In this document: one piece after another, positions 21,480-32,699 of the stretch
Numbering within the stretch: the first letter of the stretch is position 1
Layout of the letters: the number at the start of each line of letters is the position of its first letter
NCBI RefSeq assembly: GCF_004359215.1
Contig: NW_027152031.1
Location: 1,673,671-1,737,670 of the forward strand
DNA: 64,000 nt
Source of the DNA: Bremia lactucae
Taxonomy: Eukaryota; Oomycota; Peronosporomycetes; Peronosporales; Peronosporaceae
Reading direction: 5' to 3'
Notes under the pieces: model-generated
The model's input: only the letters and a program-made list of their open reading frames with translations
Told to the model about the DNA's origin: nothing
Databases searched by the model: none
Made by a program: the position numbers and the translations under genes

Positions 21480-21900
21480 CTTGACAAAAGTTGCTCCAGA
21501 CACACATTTTGTGTCTCTGCACCTAGCGATGAGGTATCCCTCATATCCATGAAGTTAAAAGAAACAAATGATTTGTCACTCAGAGCCCTAGTGGACTGCG
21601 GAGCGTCGAAAAACTTTATTCGTCGCCAGTCACTAGAGGGTCGTAGGCTCAAATATGTTGAGCGCGACATCCCTTCAACGAGGAGGACGGTGCGTCTAGC
21701 GACAGGAGCATCGATAACAGTAATGAAACGCGTAGTAGGAAATTTCACTACACGTTAAAAGGTTTACAGTAAGATGATGATTTTATCGTACTGAATTTAA
21801 AGGACACATTTGATGTCATCTTAGGTTTACCTTGCTTAGAAAAAAATGAGCCAAGAATCAGCTGGCAGCATCGATCCGTAAAGATGCTTGCGACTTGTTA
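21480..21900 (+). pseudogene. Aspartic protease of A1 (broken)
   Basis: LSLRALVDCGASKNFIRRQSL around 21569-21630 carries the active-site D-C-G-A-S variant used throughout family A. TVRLATGASITVMKR follows. The VILGLPCL word near 21817 replaces the usual ILGLPW and lies in another frame. Confidence 0.7.
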
Positions 21901-22350
21901 ATCATATGGCCATCTGATGAACGTCTTGGAGCGCCTACAAGTGTGTGGATGTACGGCGAGTGAGTGCGATGGCCTCACTTGTGGTACGGTCGTTAGTACA
22001 ACTGCGCAAGATCTCGGTGGGATTACTAATCACAATGTGGAGTCAGCTACCGGCGGCTGTGCGAATGCACAGGAAGCGCCGAATCTCCACCAATCGAATA
22101 AGTGGAGAGGATTGAAGACATGAATGTACGCCTAGTGGGCGACATTCGAGGTAGATGCCGATTGTCCAAAAGGGACAACACGATGATCCTAAATCGAGTA
22201 GAGAGTCGATAGAAGAAGACCCGACTGTGATAGCGCAACCACTGTCGGAAGACGTTGAGGGAATAAGTCCCCACGTACTTGAGGAGAAATCTCCTCAAAT
22301 ACTTAATGTTGAAGTGACTAGAATTCCAGATCCCGAGGAACTAATCCCTC

Positions 22351-25099
22351 GGCAGCCTGTGGATAAATCCCAGGGAGAAACCGAAACATTAAATGTCTTG
22401 GTTAATAACGGTTCAAGAGTAGGCGCTTATACTCTTGATCTGTATGCGCCTCCGAAGTAAACTTCGGAGATAACTCAATCACCAATCCTAGAACCTAAGC
22501 GGCTCTTGAGAGATCTGCATGGTGGGAAAATCAAGCAGATCTGCGTGCTCGTCACAGAGGACGATTATTAACCGATATTCGGTCAGCGGTAATTTTTGCA
22601 GAGAACGAACTGGTTCTCAGTAGTTTATCGATGGACGAAAGTGTCCTCGATGTGAAGACTCACATTTGAGAGATATACTACTCAATCCTGGGAGTCACTT
22701 AAGACAAACAATATACAAGTATTTGATTGAATTCAGGGATGTATTCCCTGAGGTAAATCCATGCCAGTTGCCTAAGGATAAAGGCCCTCGATATGAGATC
22801 GAGGTCAAACCGGGCTCGAAGTACTGTGTCATGAAGCAGTTGCCACTGCCTCGTCAGCAAGTAGTTGCGATTGATATGTTCTTTATCGATCGATTAAAAT
22901 CGCGCCATTTAAGGAGTCAACCTCCCCGCATAGCTCTCCGACTTTCTGTGTGCGAAAGGCCACATGAGGGTGGCGGATAGTGCACGCATTCAATTAACGG
23001 AATGCTGCAACGGTACCGGCTCAAACGCCCAAACCTAGAAAAGACGTAATCATAGATGGTATGTCTAAGAGTACCATCTTTTCGTCTATGGACCTGATAG
23101 ATGAATTTTATCAGATCCTTATGCGTGAACGGGACATCCCGTACACAGCAGTGAAGACTCCAAGTGGGTGCTCTCGGAACGGCTAGTAATGCCACAGGGG
23201 CTTGGTAACGCCCCTGCAACATTCAACAGATGCGTAACGAATCTGTTTCGGAGCGGTGCGAGAATTCACACCGAGTTATTTTGACGATGTATTCGTCGAT
23301 ACCCGGGCCGTAGACGGAAATACGGATGTGGAAGTTCGTAAAACGCACGTTCGTCAGGATCTTACACTTATGCGAAAGCATAAGTTGCACAAAAATCTCA
23401 AGAAGTGTAGATTCGCTGCAAGCGAAATACCACTTCTTGAGTGCATCGTCGGTAAACACGGCGTGCGCCCTGATCCCGAAAGATCAAGGCAATCACCAAC
23501 TGGCCAGTTCCAGTCGATGTCAAGGGACTTAGAAAGTTCCTTGGTTTAGCGGCGTACTTGCACAAGTACTCNTGTGGAGTCAGCTGCCGGCGGCTGTGCG
23601 AATGCACAGGCAGTGCTGAAGGTCCACCACCCGAATAAGTCGAATGAATTGAGACATGAATGTACGTCTAGCGGGCTACATTCAAGGAAGGTACCGGTTG
23701 TCCAAAAAAGACAACACGATGATCCTAGACCGTAGTTGAGAGTCGACCGTAGAGGACCCGACTGTGATAGCGCAATCATATTCGGAAGATGTTAAGGGAA
23801 TAATCTTCGCGTAGTTGAGAAGAAAACCCTCAAATGTTGAAGTGACTAGACTTCAAGATCCCGAGGGATTAATCCCTCGGCAGCCTGTGGATAAATCCCA
23901 GGGAGAAACCGAAACATTAAATGTCTTGGTTAATAACGGTTCAAGAGTAGGCGCTTATACTCTTGATCTGTATGCGCCTCCGAAGTAAACTTCGGAGATA
24001 ACTCAATCACCAATCCTAGAACCTAAGCGGCTCTTGAGAGATCTGCATGGTGGGAAAATCAAGCAGATCTGCGTGCTCGTCACAGAGGACGATTATTAAC
24101 CGATATTCGGTCAGCGGTAATTTTTGCAGAGAACGAACTGGTTCTCAGTAGTTTATCGATGGACGAAAGTGTCCTCGATGTGAAGACTCACATTTGAGAG
24201 ATATACTACTCAATCCTGGGAGTCACTTAAGACAAACAATATACAAGTATTTGATTGAATTCAGGGATGTATTCCCTGAGGTAAATCCATGCCAGTTGCC
24301 TAAGGATAAAGGCCCTCGATATGAGATCGAGGTCAAACCGGGCTCGAAGTACTGTGTCATGAAGCAGTTGCCACTGCCTCGTCAGCAAGTAGTTGCGATT
24401 GATATGTTCTTTATCGATCGATTAAAATCGCGCCATTTAAGGAGTCAACCTCCCCGCATAGCTCTCCGACTTTCTGTGTGCGAAAGGCCACATGAGGGTG
24501 GCGGATAGTGCACGCATTCAATTAACGGAATGCTGCAACGGTACCGGCTCAAACGCCCAAACCTAGAAAAGACGTAATCATAGATGGTATGTCTAAGAGT
24601 ACCATCTTTTCGTCTATGGACCTGATAGATGAATTTTATCAGATCCTTATGCGTGAACGGGACATCCCGTACACAGCAGTGAAGACTCCAAGTGGGTGCT
24701 CTCGGAACGGCTAGTAATGCCACAGGGGCTTGGTAACGCCCCTGCAACATTCAACAGATGCGTAACGAATCTGTTTCGGAGCGGTGCGAGAATTCACACC
24801 GAGTTATTTTGACGATGTATTCGTCGATACCCGGGCCGTAGACGGAAATACGGATGTGGAAGTTCGTAAAACGCACGTTCGTCAGGATCTTACACTTATG
24901 CGAAAGCATAAGTTGCACAAAAATCTCAAGAAGTGTAGATTCGCTGCAAGCGAAATACCACTTCTTGAGTGCATCGTCGGTAAACACGGCGTGCGCCCTG
25001 ATCCCGAAAGATCAAGGCAATCACCAACTGGCCAGTTCCAGTCGATGTCAAGGGACTTAGAAAGTTCCTTGGTTTAGCGGCGTACTTGCACAAGTACTC
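22351..25099 (+). repeat. Identical 1.22-kb block repeated around a single-n junction
   Basis: 22351-23571 and 23879-25099 are identical wherever I compared them (offset 1528), with a lone n at 23572 where the first copy ends. The 306 bases after the n (23573-23878) resemble 22045-22351 but are only about 85 percent alike. So this is a join of two contigs, one probably from another element copy, rather than a tandem duplication. Confidence 0.8.
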
Positions 25100-25140
25100 C
25101 TGCAATTATACAAAGATGACAGTTCATCTCCCTTGTCTCT
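22666..25140 (+). pseudogene. pol: Reverse transcriptase of A1 (broken, partly duplicated)
   Basis: The N-terminal part (EFRDVFPEVNPCQLPKD, then KPGSKYCVMKQLPLPRQQV) is at 22720-22870 and again at 24248-24398. The catalytic box YFDDVFVDT is at 23276 and 24804, with both aspartates kept. NLKKCRFAASEIPLLECIV follows near 23396 and 24924. Frameshifts occur between the parts near 22890 and 23180. Only one copy is likely to exist in the genome. Confidence 0.8.
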
Positions 25141-25199
25141 TGAAAAAAGACGAGAAATAGGTATGGAACGCTGATTGTCAGCGTTCCTTTAAAAGGTAT

Positions 25200-25650
25200 C
25201 AAGCAAAGCTTGATGCTATCGCCCATCTTGGCGATTGCAGATCAAGACAGACCATTCCATGTGGTCTGTGACGCCTGCCATTTTTTCGCAATCGGCTTTG
25301 CGTTAATGCAATACGATACAGACGGTGCGGAGCGCGTCGTCTGTTACCAATCCCGTCAGCTGCAACCAGCTGAATGCAATTACCTTGTGCATGACAAGAA
25401 ACCCCTTGCCATGAAATATGCACTGGTTAAATTTAGGGTCTATCTCCTCGGAGATAGATCGTTCATCATATATACGGACCATGCGTCATTACGCACGGCT
25501 GTAAATAGCCACACCTCTCGCAAAAAATGGCGAGGTGGCTATCCTTCTTCGCGGAGCATGATTTCTCCGAGGAATGTAAACCAGAACGACTTAATGTCGT
25601 CGCTGATGCGTTATCACGCCGACTCAATTTCGAGCCGGCTGTGCTCTCAA
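25200..25650 (+). pseudogene. pol: RNase H of A1 (broken)
   Basis: FHVVCDACHFFAIGFALMQYD near 25256-25318 has Cys where CDAS normally has Ser, plus a three-base insertion. MKYALVKFRVYLLGDRSFIIYTDHASLRTA follows to 25500, and the frame then shifts into RLNVVADALSRR at 25590. Confidence 0.75.
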
Positions 25651-25904
25651 TTAGTGGAGATAATCCCACTATTACAACACTCATTACAAGTGGTCCTCGT
25701 CAATTTTGTTTGATGACTTAAGAAAAGCCTACACAGAAGATACAGATCTTCGGCCTTTAAATGAATCATTTGATGAATCCATCCAATAAATATTTTATAG
25801 ATTTACCGGCTTTATATCGATCGTCATCCGATCGATACACAACACACAACGGCTTACTGTACTACACAGCCGTTGTCGGCGACACTCCACGTGTGTCGTC
25901 CCTA

Positions 25905-27150
25905 CTCACAATGATTTACGCTTGCCGTCATGTATGAGTGTCACGATGCACCAACAAGGGGGCATCGTGGACGTGAGAAAACTAATCTCACAGTAAGTCG
26001 CGACTTTTACGGGCCCCGCCAGTATTAGTTCGAGCGCAATTACATTTGTGCTTGCGAGGTATGTCAGAGGGTGAAGCCTAGCCCTATATCCCGTGCACAT
26101 CTTCAACCTCTAGCACTTCCGGCAGAATGTTGGCAGTCCGTATCTATGGACTTCGTCTTCGGAATTCCTGAAGACGATCACAAAAGTTATGAACTCCTTG
26201 TTTTTGAAGACATATTTTAGCAAGATGGTACATCTTGCTGCAGTACCAGAGTCAATCACGGCTCCGGGCTCCGGGCTGTACCCGTGTCTTTATCGACACG
26301 GTATTCAGACTCCACAATTTCCCCCGTGAGCTAGTTTCAGATAAAGATCCACGGTTCACGGTGGAGTTTTGGCAATCCGTGTTCCGATCTCTCAGAACAC
26401 GGCTGACTATGTCAACATCTGATCATCCAGAGACGGATGGTCATTCAGAATGCGTCAATCGCGTCTTTGAAGAGATACTTCGAGGTTTCGTCCAATCGTA
26501 TTCGAATTGAATCGAGTATTACCAATGGTCGAATTCGCCATCAACAATTCGGTTCATTCGTCTACAACGCATACACCGTTCTTCATGAATGGCATACGGC
26601 ATTCACGCATACCTACCCAGTTAGAGGGACCCTCTAGTTTCAGGGAGGGGAGTGAACTCGCACGAGCAAAAAATATTTCTGGCTCATGCTCGTCGCGCGT
26701 CGAAGATACCAACGACACGAGTGATGTCGATGTTGAAGCAATCGACATCGAAAATGAGAAAATCTCATGGCAGCGCGCACAAAAAAAGCACTGGAAAAGA
26801 CAAAATAAATGAGTCAGCAGAGGAATTTCTGCTGACTCGAGAATCAGTAATCTGTTTCGTACAGGATTCCATTGCTAACGCAGTGAACCGTCAGAAACGG
26901 AACGCAGACAAACATGGAAGAGCAAATGTTCTTTCATTACAATAAATGACCTAGTACTACTCTCTACGGAAAACATACATAAGCATGTAGTCACAAATGT
27001 GGGTAGCAGTAATTTACTACCCAAGTTTATTGGCCCATTCCGTGAACTACATCATACTGCATCACAGAGGCAATGCATACACAGAAGAATTGCCAAGTAG
27101 GATGCGAACGCATCCTACGTTTTATGTTGGTCGGCTCCGCCTGGACTGAT
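25905..27150 (+). pseudogene. pol: Integrase with GPY/F-like tail of A1 (broken)
   Basis: The zinc-binding H...H is seen as CHDAPTRGHRG near 25940 and C-x2-C as CEVCQRVKP near 26056. Catalytic acids: MDFVFGIPED near 26146, VSDKDPRFTVEFW near 26337 and TSDHPETDGHSECVNR near 26415-26463. After VEFAINNSVHSSTTHTPFF and an acidic linker come DSIANAVNRQKRNADKHGRAN near 26870 and LPKFIGPFR near 27018. Stops occur near 26029 and 26220. Confidence 0.75.
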
Positions 27151-27169
27151 GGTACGCGGCTTCTTCCGA

Positions 27170-28843
27170 GGTGAAACCGATTAACCTTTTCAAGAATTCC
27201 TAAAAGATTTTTGTGGTCAGGAACCAGATTATCATGCTGAATCTGGAAATTCTCATGTCGGGTTCGAAAATCCTCGAAGCCGCGATGAGCTGACGACAGC
27301 TCATCACGAAGAGCGTGATACTTTCGTTCCCACTCCAACATTGAGTACGAACTCTTTGATCGGTTTTCAAACGGTTTGTTGAAGTGAGCTTGAATCGTCA
27401 GCTCCAACGAGTGATGCTAACTGCGCTCGTGTTCAAGACCCTCCTCCAATACATGGAAGTAGCGGTCGAGTTTGTCGATCTTCGACTCTAGATCCGACAC
27501 ACGGTTCGTATCTAATTTTACCTCCTCTACCACAACCATGGTGGATTTCCACCGTGGTCAACTTTCGTTGAGGAACGTTGTCTAAACCACCGTGATATGA
27601 TAGGGCAGCGAAGTTTTCTTGCTCGCTAGTGCGGTTATCCTCCTTCGCATGACAGCTGGGAGCCTCGTTCCCAGCTAGTTGTTGATGTTGAGGGCCTCGT
27701 CCGTCAGTATAACGAAATTGATCCGATGGATCAGAAGGTCCATCGGAAAACACGCGCCCCTGGCGCATGTTAATTGATTGCAAAACGTCAATCGCATCGC
27801 GCATCTCGATAGAGATGCAAGCCTTTTCTCAGGGCGAAGACGGGGAATAGACATCCCCTTTTGCTCGTTTCGTGTTGTCAACACAACACGGACAGGGATC
27901 ACCCCCCGTGAGGCATGGAATTCCTGCCTCACGAGACAACCGATGCAATTTAACCTTGCACCGGTTGGAGTTCGTTTCTCAAACTTAACGCGAATCGCCC
28001 TAAGCCTTTGATGCCAGGCTACGCGTCCGATGTCTTAAACGTTGCGAATAAACGCTCTCCGGGCTTGCAACAACGAGAATTTATATCGCTTATTGTTGTC
28101 ACTATAACATCAATGCTGAAGAAAAGCATCGAGATAAAAATCTTCTTCAGCGCGAAAGTTCTTCGTTCTGGGACATGTTGCTTTGTCACAATTAATAAAA
28201 GATATGTATTTTGAGGAGTAGTCTCTCCAGACAAGCTATTGACTAGCCGTCCGGTCAAAAGCCTCGGCTTCTTCTCAGGGGCAAGACGAGACATTTTAGT
28301 GTCTACGATCCCCTGAGTGGTACCCACTGAAGCAGGGGTACCCCAAGAACTTTTAATACGATAGCTTACGCCATCATCATCACCACGCACAGAAATGTGT
28401 GCGGGTGACGGCACGAGAGACGGTGCTGGCGATGAGGAATCATCCTCATCGTCGGAACCACAACATGCTATAGTGAACGCTATTAACTTGTCTATCAGAA
28501 TGAGCCCTCTCTTTCGAAGGCATATAGTCAGCCGCCTGACGTTTATCAGACGACTGTTCTGTTCTCCTCAAGTCGGCCATTTAGCCCGACTCGCATTCAG
28601 AGTCGACCTCCAAAGGGGGGGGGGTCGCATTCACGTGGTGACTCACGACGTGCACCTGCAACAATTAGTGTTGCGAGAGAAGATGATTCTACGGCAGACG
28701 AAATGTCTGCCGCAAGAGACAATTATGCGTCGCTCAACGGCTGCATGGGCCGCAGCCGAAGGTTTTGCACTATTCGCAAGCCGCATGGACCCGTTAATAA
28801 CGCGATAGAATTGGAAAACCAATCCATACAACATCTTTTTCAC
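27170..28843 (-). pseudogene. Antisense accessory gene of A1 (broken)
   Basis: Read leftward from about 28795. An Ala-rich N-terminus (SMRLANSAKPSAAAHAA) is followed by an acidic Ser run (near 28440), PSPAHISVRGDDDGVSYR (28414-28360), LAPEKKPRLL, EMRDAIDVLQSIN (near 27805), FSDGPSDPSDQFRYTDGRG, LSYHGGLDNVPQR near 27600, and a coiled-coil end (SMLEWERKYHALRDELSSAH near 27340-27290, then HENFQIQHDNL). The start codon seen in A2 (40032) is mutated here. A run of ten G near 28613 may cause one frame change. Part of the frame is opposite the sense chromodomain. Function unknown. Confidence 0.5.
27540..27745 (+). pseudogene. Chromodomain of A1 (one stop)
   Basis: HRDMIGQRSFLAR, a TAG, then CGYPPSHDSWEPRSQLVVD and VEGLVRQYNEID. 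The W-C-G-Y...W-E-P layout is the chromodomain fold of chromoviral integrases. The A2 copy at 43664 has no stop. Confidence 0.7.
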
Positions 28844-28899
28844 TTAAGTAGTCATAAAGTGACCATTCTATTCAATGACAATCAGAGTGATGGTTGTTT

Positions 28900-28912
28900 A
28901 AGGGAGGGGGGA
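28900..28912 (+). other. Polypurine tract of A1
   Basis: AAGGGAGGGGGGA lies immediately before the 3' LTR start TGTAACGGGGTG at 28913. The same tract, reverse-complemented, adjoins the A2 LTR at 39915. Confidence 0.8.
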
Positions 28913-29345
28913 TGTAACGGGGTGTATCGTTACATGAAATTAACACTTATATATATATATATATATTATTTGAAAGGTAGAGAATATTCGGAGAATATTA
29001 CTTACGTAGTAATATTCGGAAAGCTTATACATTGGTAGATATAGGCATTTATCTACTTGCTCCGCGGTCCAGTCAGCGCTGGACGCGTGCAAGTGAGAGA
29101 CAGATATGTCTTTACTATATGTTTTGTATTAGTTAATAATTAAGTTAGTAATAAATAGATTAAAACAGAAGAACTTAATTATATTAAATACGTTATCTTT
29201 TAGTCCTCTTCAAAACAAGTGTTATAATGAGAGTCTTCCGCTGTATGTACTAGTGTGCGTGAAGTGACGTGAGGCACCACTCACACTGAAGCAGTGCGAA
29301 GTGGACTTGTACTGAAGCAGTACAAGTCGGCAGTGCCCCGTTACA
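28913..29345 (+). repeat. 3' LTR of A1
   Basis: TGTAACGGGGTGTATCGTTACA at the start, a TA microsatellite near 28947, the twin hairpins near 29275-29330 and a CAGTGCCCCGTTACA end. Same orientation and layout as 19822-20260. Confidence 0.85.
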
Positions 29346-29846
29346 CAGACTGCAGCAGCCCGTAACATCCCCCTATTTATTCAACAGTCGCGCCAGGGAC
29401 TGGTATTATCTAAGAGAGATTTTGCTAGGTCTCTCAGCGAAAGGGAGCACTTCTTGGTTTTTAAAACTCTCCCACTGTTTCATCGCTGAGATAATCATAC
29501 CATGCAGTGCTCCTTTAAGGCTAGCGGCTGCAAGGGTATATGCGGCTGCTAAATTTTGAGGCAGCAGGCGTTCGGTTATCTGCTGTGAGCGAAAATAAGG
29601 TTGACTTCGGCTGCAGGGGCAAGTGGTAAGTCGGACGTTTAATCAGACTCAAAAGCATCTGTAAAGGTCACCGGATCACCCGGGGCCGCTACTGCCAAAC
29701 CAGTGGATTCTGACACATGAAGTAAGGAATTGTTCGAGAAGCTGTTAGGTTCACCCGTCCCATACATTGAAGTCATCTTGTGAAGGCTCCGATTTTGGTG
29801 AGAAAGCTGTCACTATTGTTGCGCATCACCAGGAATGAAATGATTA
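29346..29846. other. Unassigned sequence
   Basis: No coding frame or repeat that I can name. It separates the A1 3' LTR from a reverse-strand pol fragment and contains GTCTCTCAGCGAAAGGGAGC and nearby purine-rich stretches. Confidence 0.4.
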
Positions 29847-30640
29847 TTAATATCGTGACAAAAGAGATGTTAGCTCGCCTGCACACTCAGTCAAGAGAGA
29901 AAGACCGCAATACGGTGCGTGTTGCTTCTCACAAAAAATGCCCAAAAGAGATAACATAACTGGTTGGTCGGAAATGAATACTGATTGAACTCCGATTCCA
30001 TTGTTCGACTCAATAAGGCTCACAGCCTTGGTGAGAACTAGCACGAATTCTTCATCGATTTCTCTGGTCGTTAGTACAGTGGTAAGCGCCCCAACGAATT
30101 TTTTTCTATGTTTCAAGTCCACGATGTCCACTTATTGGTGCATCGTGACACTTAGACATGATGCGCAATTGCAAATCATTAATAGTGGGAATGACGACAC
30201 GAAGTGAGTCGCCAGCATGGCGATATAATACAGTAAACATTGCGTGTTGTGTGTCAATCTAATGAAGATCGGTGCAATGTTGGCAATTCCTTTAAATATT
30301 GTTGTGATGAATTTCTGAAGTGATACATCAAATCATCAAGAGTCTTGCCTATTTATAGGCTTTTATGATGTCGCCAAGTAATGTTGACGACGGATCATTT
30401 GAAACGAGTGTTGCAGCAGTGGGTTTATCTACTCTGTTCGCTGCCTTAGCCAGCTTAAATGCAGGCCGGCGCGAAAGCGCGTCTCCAACAACATTACGTT
30501 GTCCTAATTTATATCCCACGAAAAGTATCTCCCGCGAAGTAAGACAGCCATCTCGTCATTCTTTGCGAGAGACGTGGACTGTTTACGGCCGTGTGAAAAG
30601 ACGCACGGTACGTGTAAACAATGAACAGTCTTTCAGCTCC
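29847..30640 (-). pseudogene. Family A-like pol fragment (RNase H end to integrase start)
   Basis: Read leftward it begins with the ALSRRPA-type RNase H end (near 30485), then the PTAATLVSN linker, and ends at the integrase zinc region (CHDAPI-like word near 30150, then DLKHRKKF). It matches A1 25590-26000 in order but with many differences. It is an orphan fragment cut at 29847. Confidence 0.55.
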
Positions 30641-30659
30641 CCTTTTGATCTTAGAACGT

Positions 30660-30925
30660 CTAGTGCTAGCACGTGCAGAGGGAGACTCTCTTTATTGTAT
30701 ACAAATACAAAACATGTAATAAAGTCTTATCCGTCTCTCTCTTTGCGCACGTCCAGTGCTGGCTGGACCGCGGAGCAAGCAGTATAATGGCCAATGTCTA
30801 CCAATGGATAAGCTTTCGAATGTTACTATGTAAAGAAATATTCCTCAAATATTGTCTACCTTTTAAATAATATATTAAAAACATCCTGCAAGTGTTAATT
30901 TCACTTAACTATACACCTTGTTACA
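30660..30925 (-). repeat. Partial LTR-A
   Basis: CTAGCACGTGCAGAGGGAGAC to TATACACCTTGTTACA follows the reverse-strand LTR-A sequence but lacks the U5 hairpin part and has an internal deletion. Ends at 30925. Confidence 0.7.
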
Positions 30926-31170
30926 AGCGGACTATGTCCAGGAGCTTATAACTCTTATTGCTGCTATGCAGCAAAACCCATTGCCAGAAGTATTTCTATT
31001 GACCATATATATGGAAGGTCAGCTGTACAAAGCTCCTAGAGCTAAGAAAATCCTAGTTCAAGGGATTCAAGGGTTCGTAGAGCCAAGTGGCAACTACAGC
31101 CCGAGAGTATATACCTTAAAAAGGTTTCTTTTTCTCGTAAATCAAATGCGCAGGCAGATATAATTATGTG
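30918..31170 (+). pseudogene. gag scrap fused to LTR-B scrap
   Basis: YVQELITLIAAMQQNPLPEVF near 30936-30998 resembles the capsid C-terminal word of gypsy gags (YMEGQLYK for the usual FMEGL). At about 31060 it runs into GATTCAAGGGTTCGTAGAGC, which is LTR-B sequence on the reverse strand (compare 59260-59330). Confidence 0.5.
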
Positions 31171-31664
31171 AGCAGCTGAACATTTATCAATTTTGCAGGC
31201 GATTTGCAGTTTATTTGTTCAAGCTGCGCTACGGCAGCACTTCAAATGATGAAAGACCAAATCGTAAGTGTCAGTGCTGCTTGGCAAACTATAAGAAGTC
31301 ATGATGAGCACGTATTAAGGAAGTGCAAGCATATGCGAGCTATTGGCATGATCAATGAGGCAGAATGAAAGAATAATTGCTTTTCAGTCAAATCGCGCTG
31401 ACTGGTATTACAAGCGTTAAAATTAATGCAGACAATGTGGTAATATTTCAGCCAATCGCTTACTGGTGTCAACATATAGTATTCGCGTGATGATATATTC
31501 TCCTAATGAGCTTATTTTCCAATATTGGTGACAATGGCCCCACGGCAAGGTGTGAAGATGGTAGACTTTAAAATGTCCAGTACAGTTGCGCCGCAAGCTG
31601 CATCATGCTGTTTTAACGACCTCAAGAAAGGCTTGATGACTAGAAATTCGCGTTCTATATTCGC
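31171..31664. other. Unassigned sequence
   Basis: AT-rich with no recognisable gene or repeat. Confidence 0.4.
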
Positions 31665-32025
31665 GAAAGCTGCTTGCTAAGCTAAGTTATCTCGAGAAAG
31701 CGGCATGAAAATTTTTCGCGGTTCTCATGAGACCAACTCCTGCAACCTGAGTAGCATGGCCGAGGGGATTGCCGAGATGACGGCATTTGCCGACGCAGAT
31801 TAAAAAAAAACTATTTTTGGTTTGACGACACATGCGCTTGTTGGGACCTTATTGATTGCGAGACCCTCATATTCGTTTTTATGACCCTTGCTTCGTCCAT
31901 TCAATGTACCCAAATGCTGACGGATCGCGTTGGTACTCTTTAATACTTTCGACCCTCCACGTGTAGCCACAGAGGCCGGATTATATACCGATGTGCTTCA
32001 AATAGATGCGATGTGATTAAGGTCT
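31665..32025 (-). repeat. Diverged copy of the 35325-35685 segment
   Basis: GCTGCTTGCTAAGC at 31669 onward follows 35329 onward for about 350 bp at roughly 75-80 percent by eye, including CAAATGCTGACGGATCGCGTT in both. It is probably the 3' part of a second Mutator-like element copy. Confidence 0.6.
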
Positions 32026-32049
32026 AGCTCTAGAGGCGTTGTCTGTGCC

Positions 32050-32590
32050 GAGGCAACCGTGACATTGGCCACTGCTTCATGACACAGCATTTCAAACCTG
32101 GTATCACATTAGTTACGTGTCGAGTGCAATTATCCTTCGGCAAATCATACGGTGCCAACTATGAAACGTATCTTTCAATTTTCAACAACTCCAGGATTGA
32201 GACGTTAATCGTTCAATCTGAGTCTTCTCATTGTGGACACTTTCGTCAACCGATGAGCTGCTGAAAACCCGTTCGTTCTAAAAAATACTATTGCAGACCG
32301 AACATCGGCCACGTACTTGTCGTCTTGACAAACACGCAGATGGGCTTGTCTTTGCCACTTCAGACCGAACATCGGCCACGTACTTGTCGTCTTGACAGAC
32401 ACGCAGATGGGCTTGTCTTTGCCACTTCAGACCGAACATCGGCCACGTTCTTACCGTCTTGACAAACACGCTGATCTGCTTGTCTTTGCCACTTTGCTGA
32501 TCGCGCAAGAACCGCTTCGATTTGAGCGTTGTCAATTGAGTTATCTCCGAAGTTTACTTCAGGAGGCGCTATCAAGAGTATAAGCACCAA
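32050..32590 (-). pseudogene. Family A spacer and RT N-terminal fragment
   Basis: Read leftward it matches A1 22470-22830: LKSKRFLRDQQSGKDKQI, then the region before RT and a KPGSKYCVMK-like word near 32080. It is interrupted by the tandem repeats at 32294-32494. Confidence 0.6.
32294..32494. repeat. 67-bp tandem repeat, three copies
   Basis: Units start at 32294, 32361 and 32428, each CAGACCGAACATCGGCCACG ... TTTGCCACTT. The first two differ by one or two bases and the third by several. The period is not a multiple of three, so each unit shifts frame. Confidence 0.9.
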
Positions 32591-32699
32591 GACTTGATCG
32601 TTGTTACTAAGGCATTCAATATCTCAGTTTCTTCTTTGAAACCCATTTAAGGTAACTGGGGACTTACCCCCTCATAATTGTGGGGACTTATTCCCCAAA

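Larger units (their letters stand above)
19822..29345 (+). mobile_element. Ty3/gypsy retrotransposon A1 (family A)
   Basis: A complete LTR-to-LTR element: 5' LTR 19822-20260, primer site, gag, protease, spacer, reverse transcriptase, RNase H, integrase, chromodomain, antisense accessory region, polypurine tract and 3' LTR 28913-29345. The 9.5 kb span includes an apparent assembly duplication (22351-25099), so the true length is nearer 8 kb. LTRs differ at many sites and most frames are broken, so it is old or non-autonomous. No convincing target-site duplication was found. Confidence 0.85.

Noticed and set aside
32294..32494. CRISPR-like array
   Set aside because: The 67-bp units are contiguous without unique spacers and lie in a retroelement spacer of a eukaryotic sequence.
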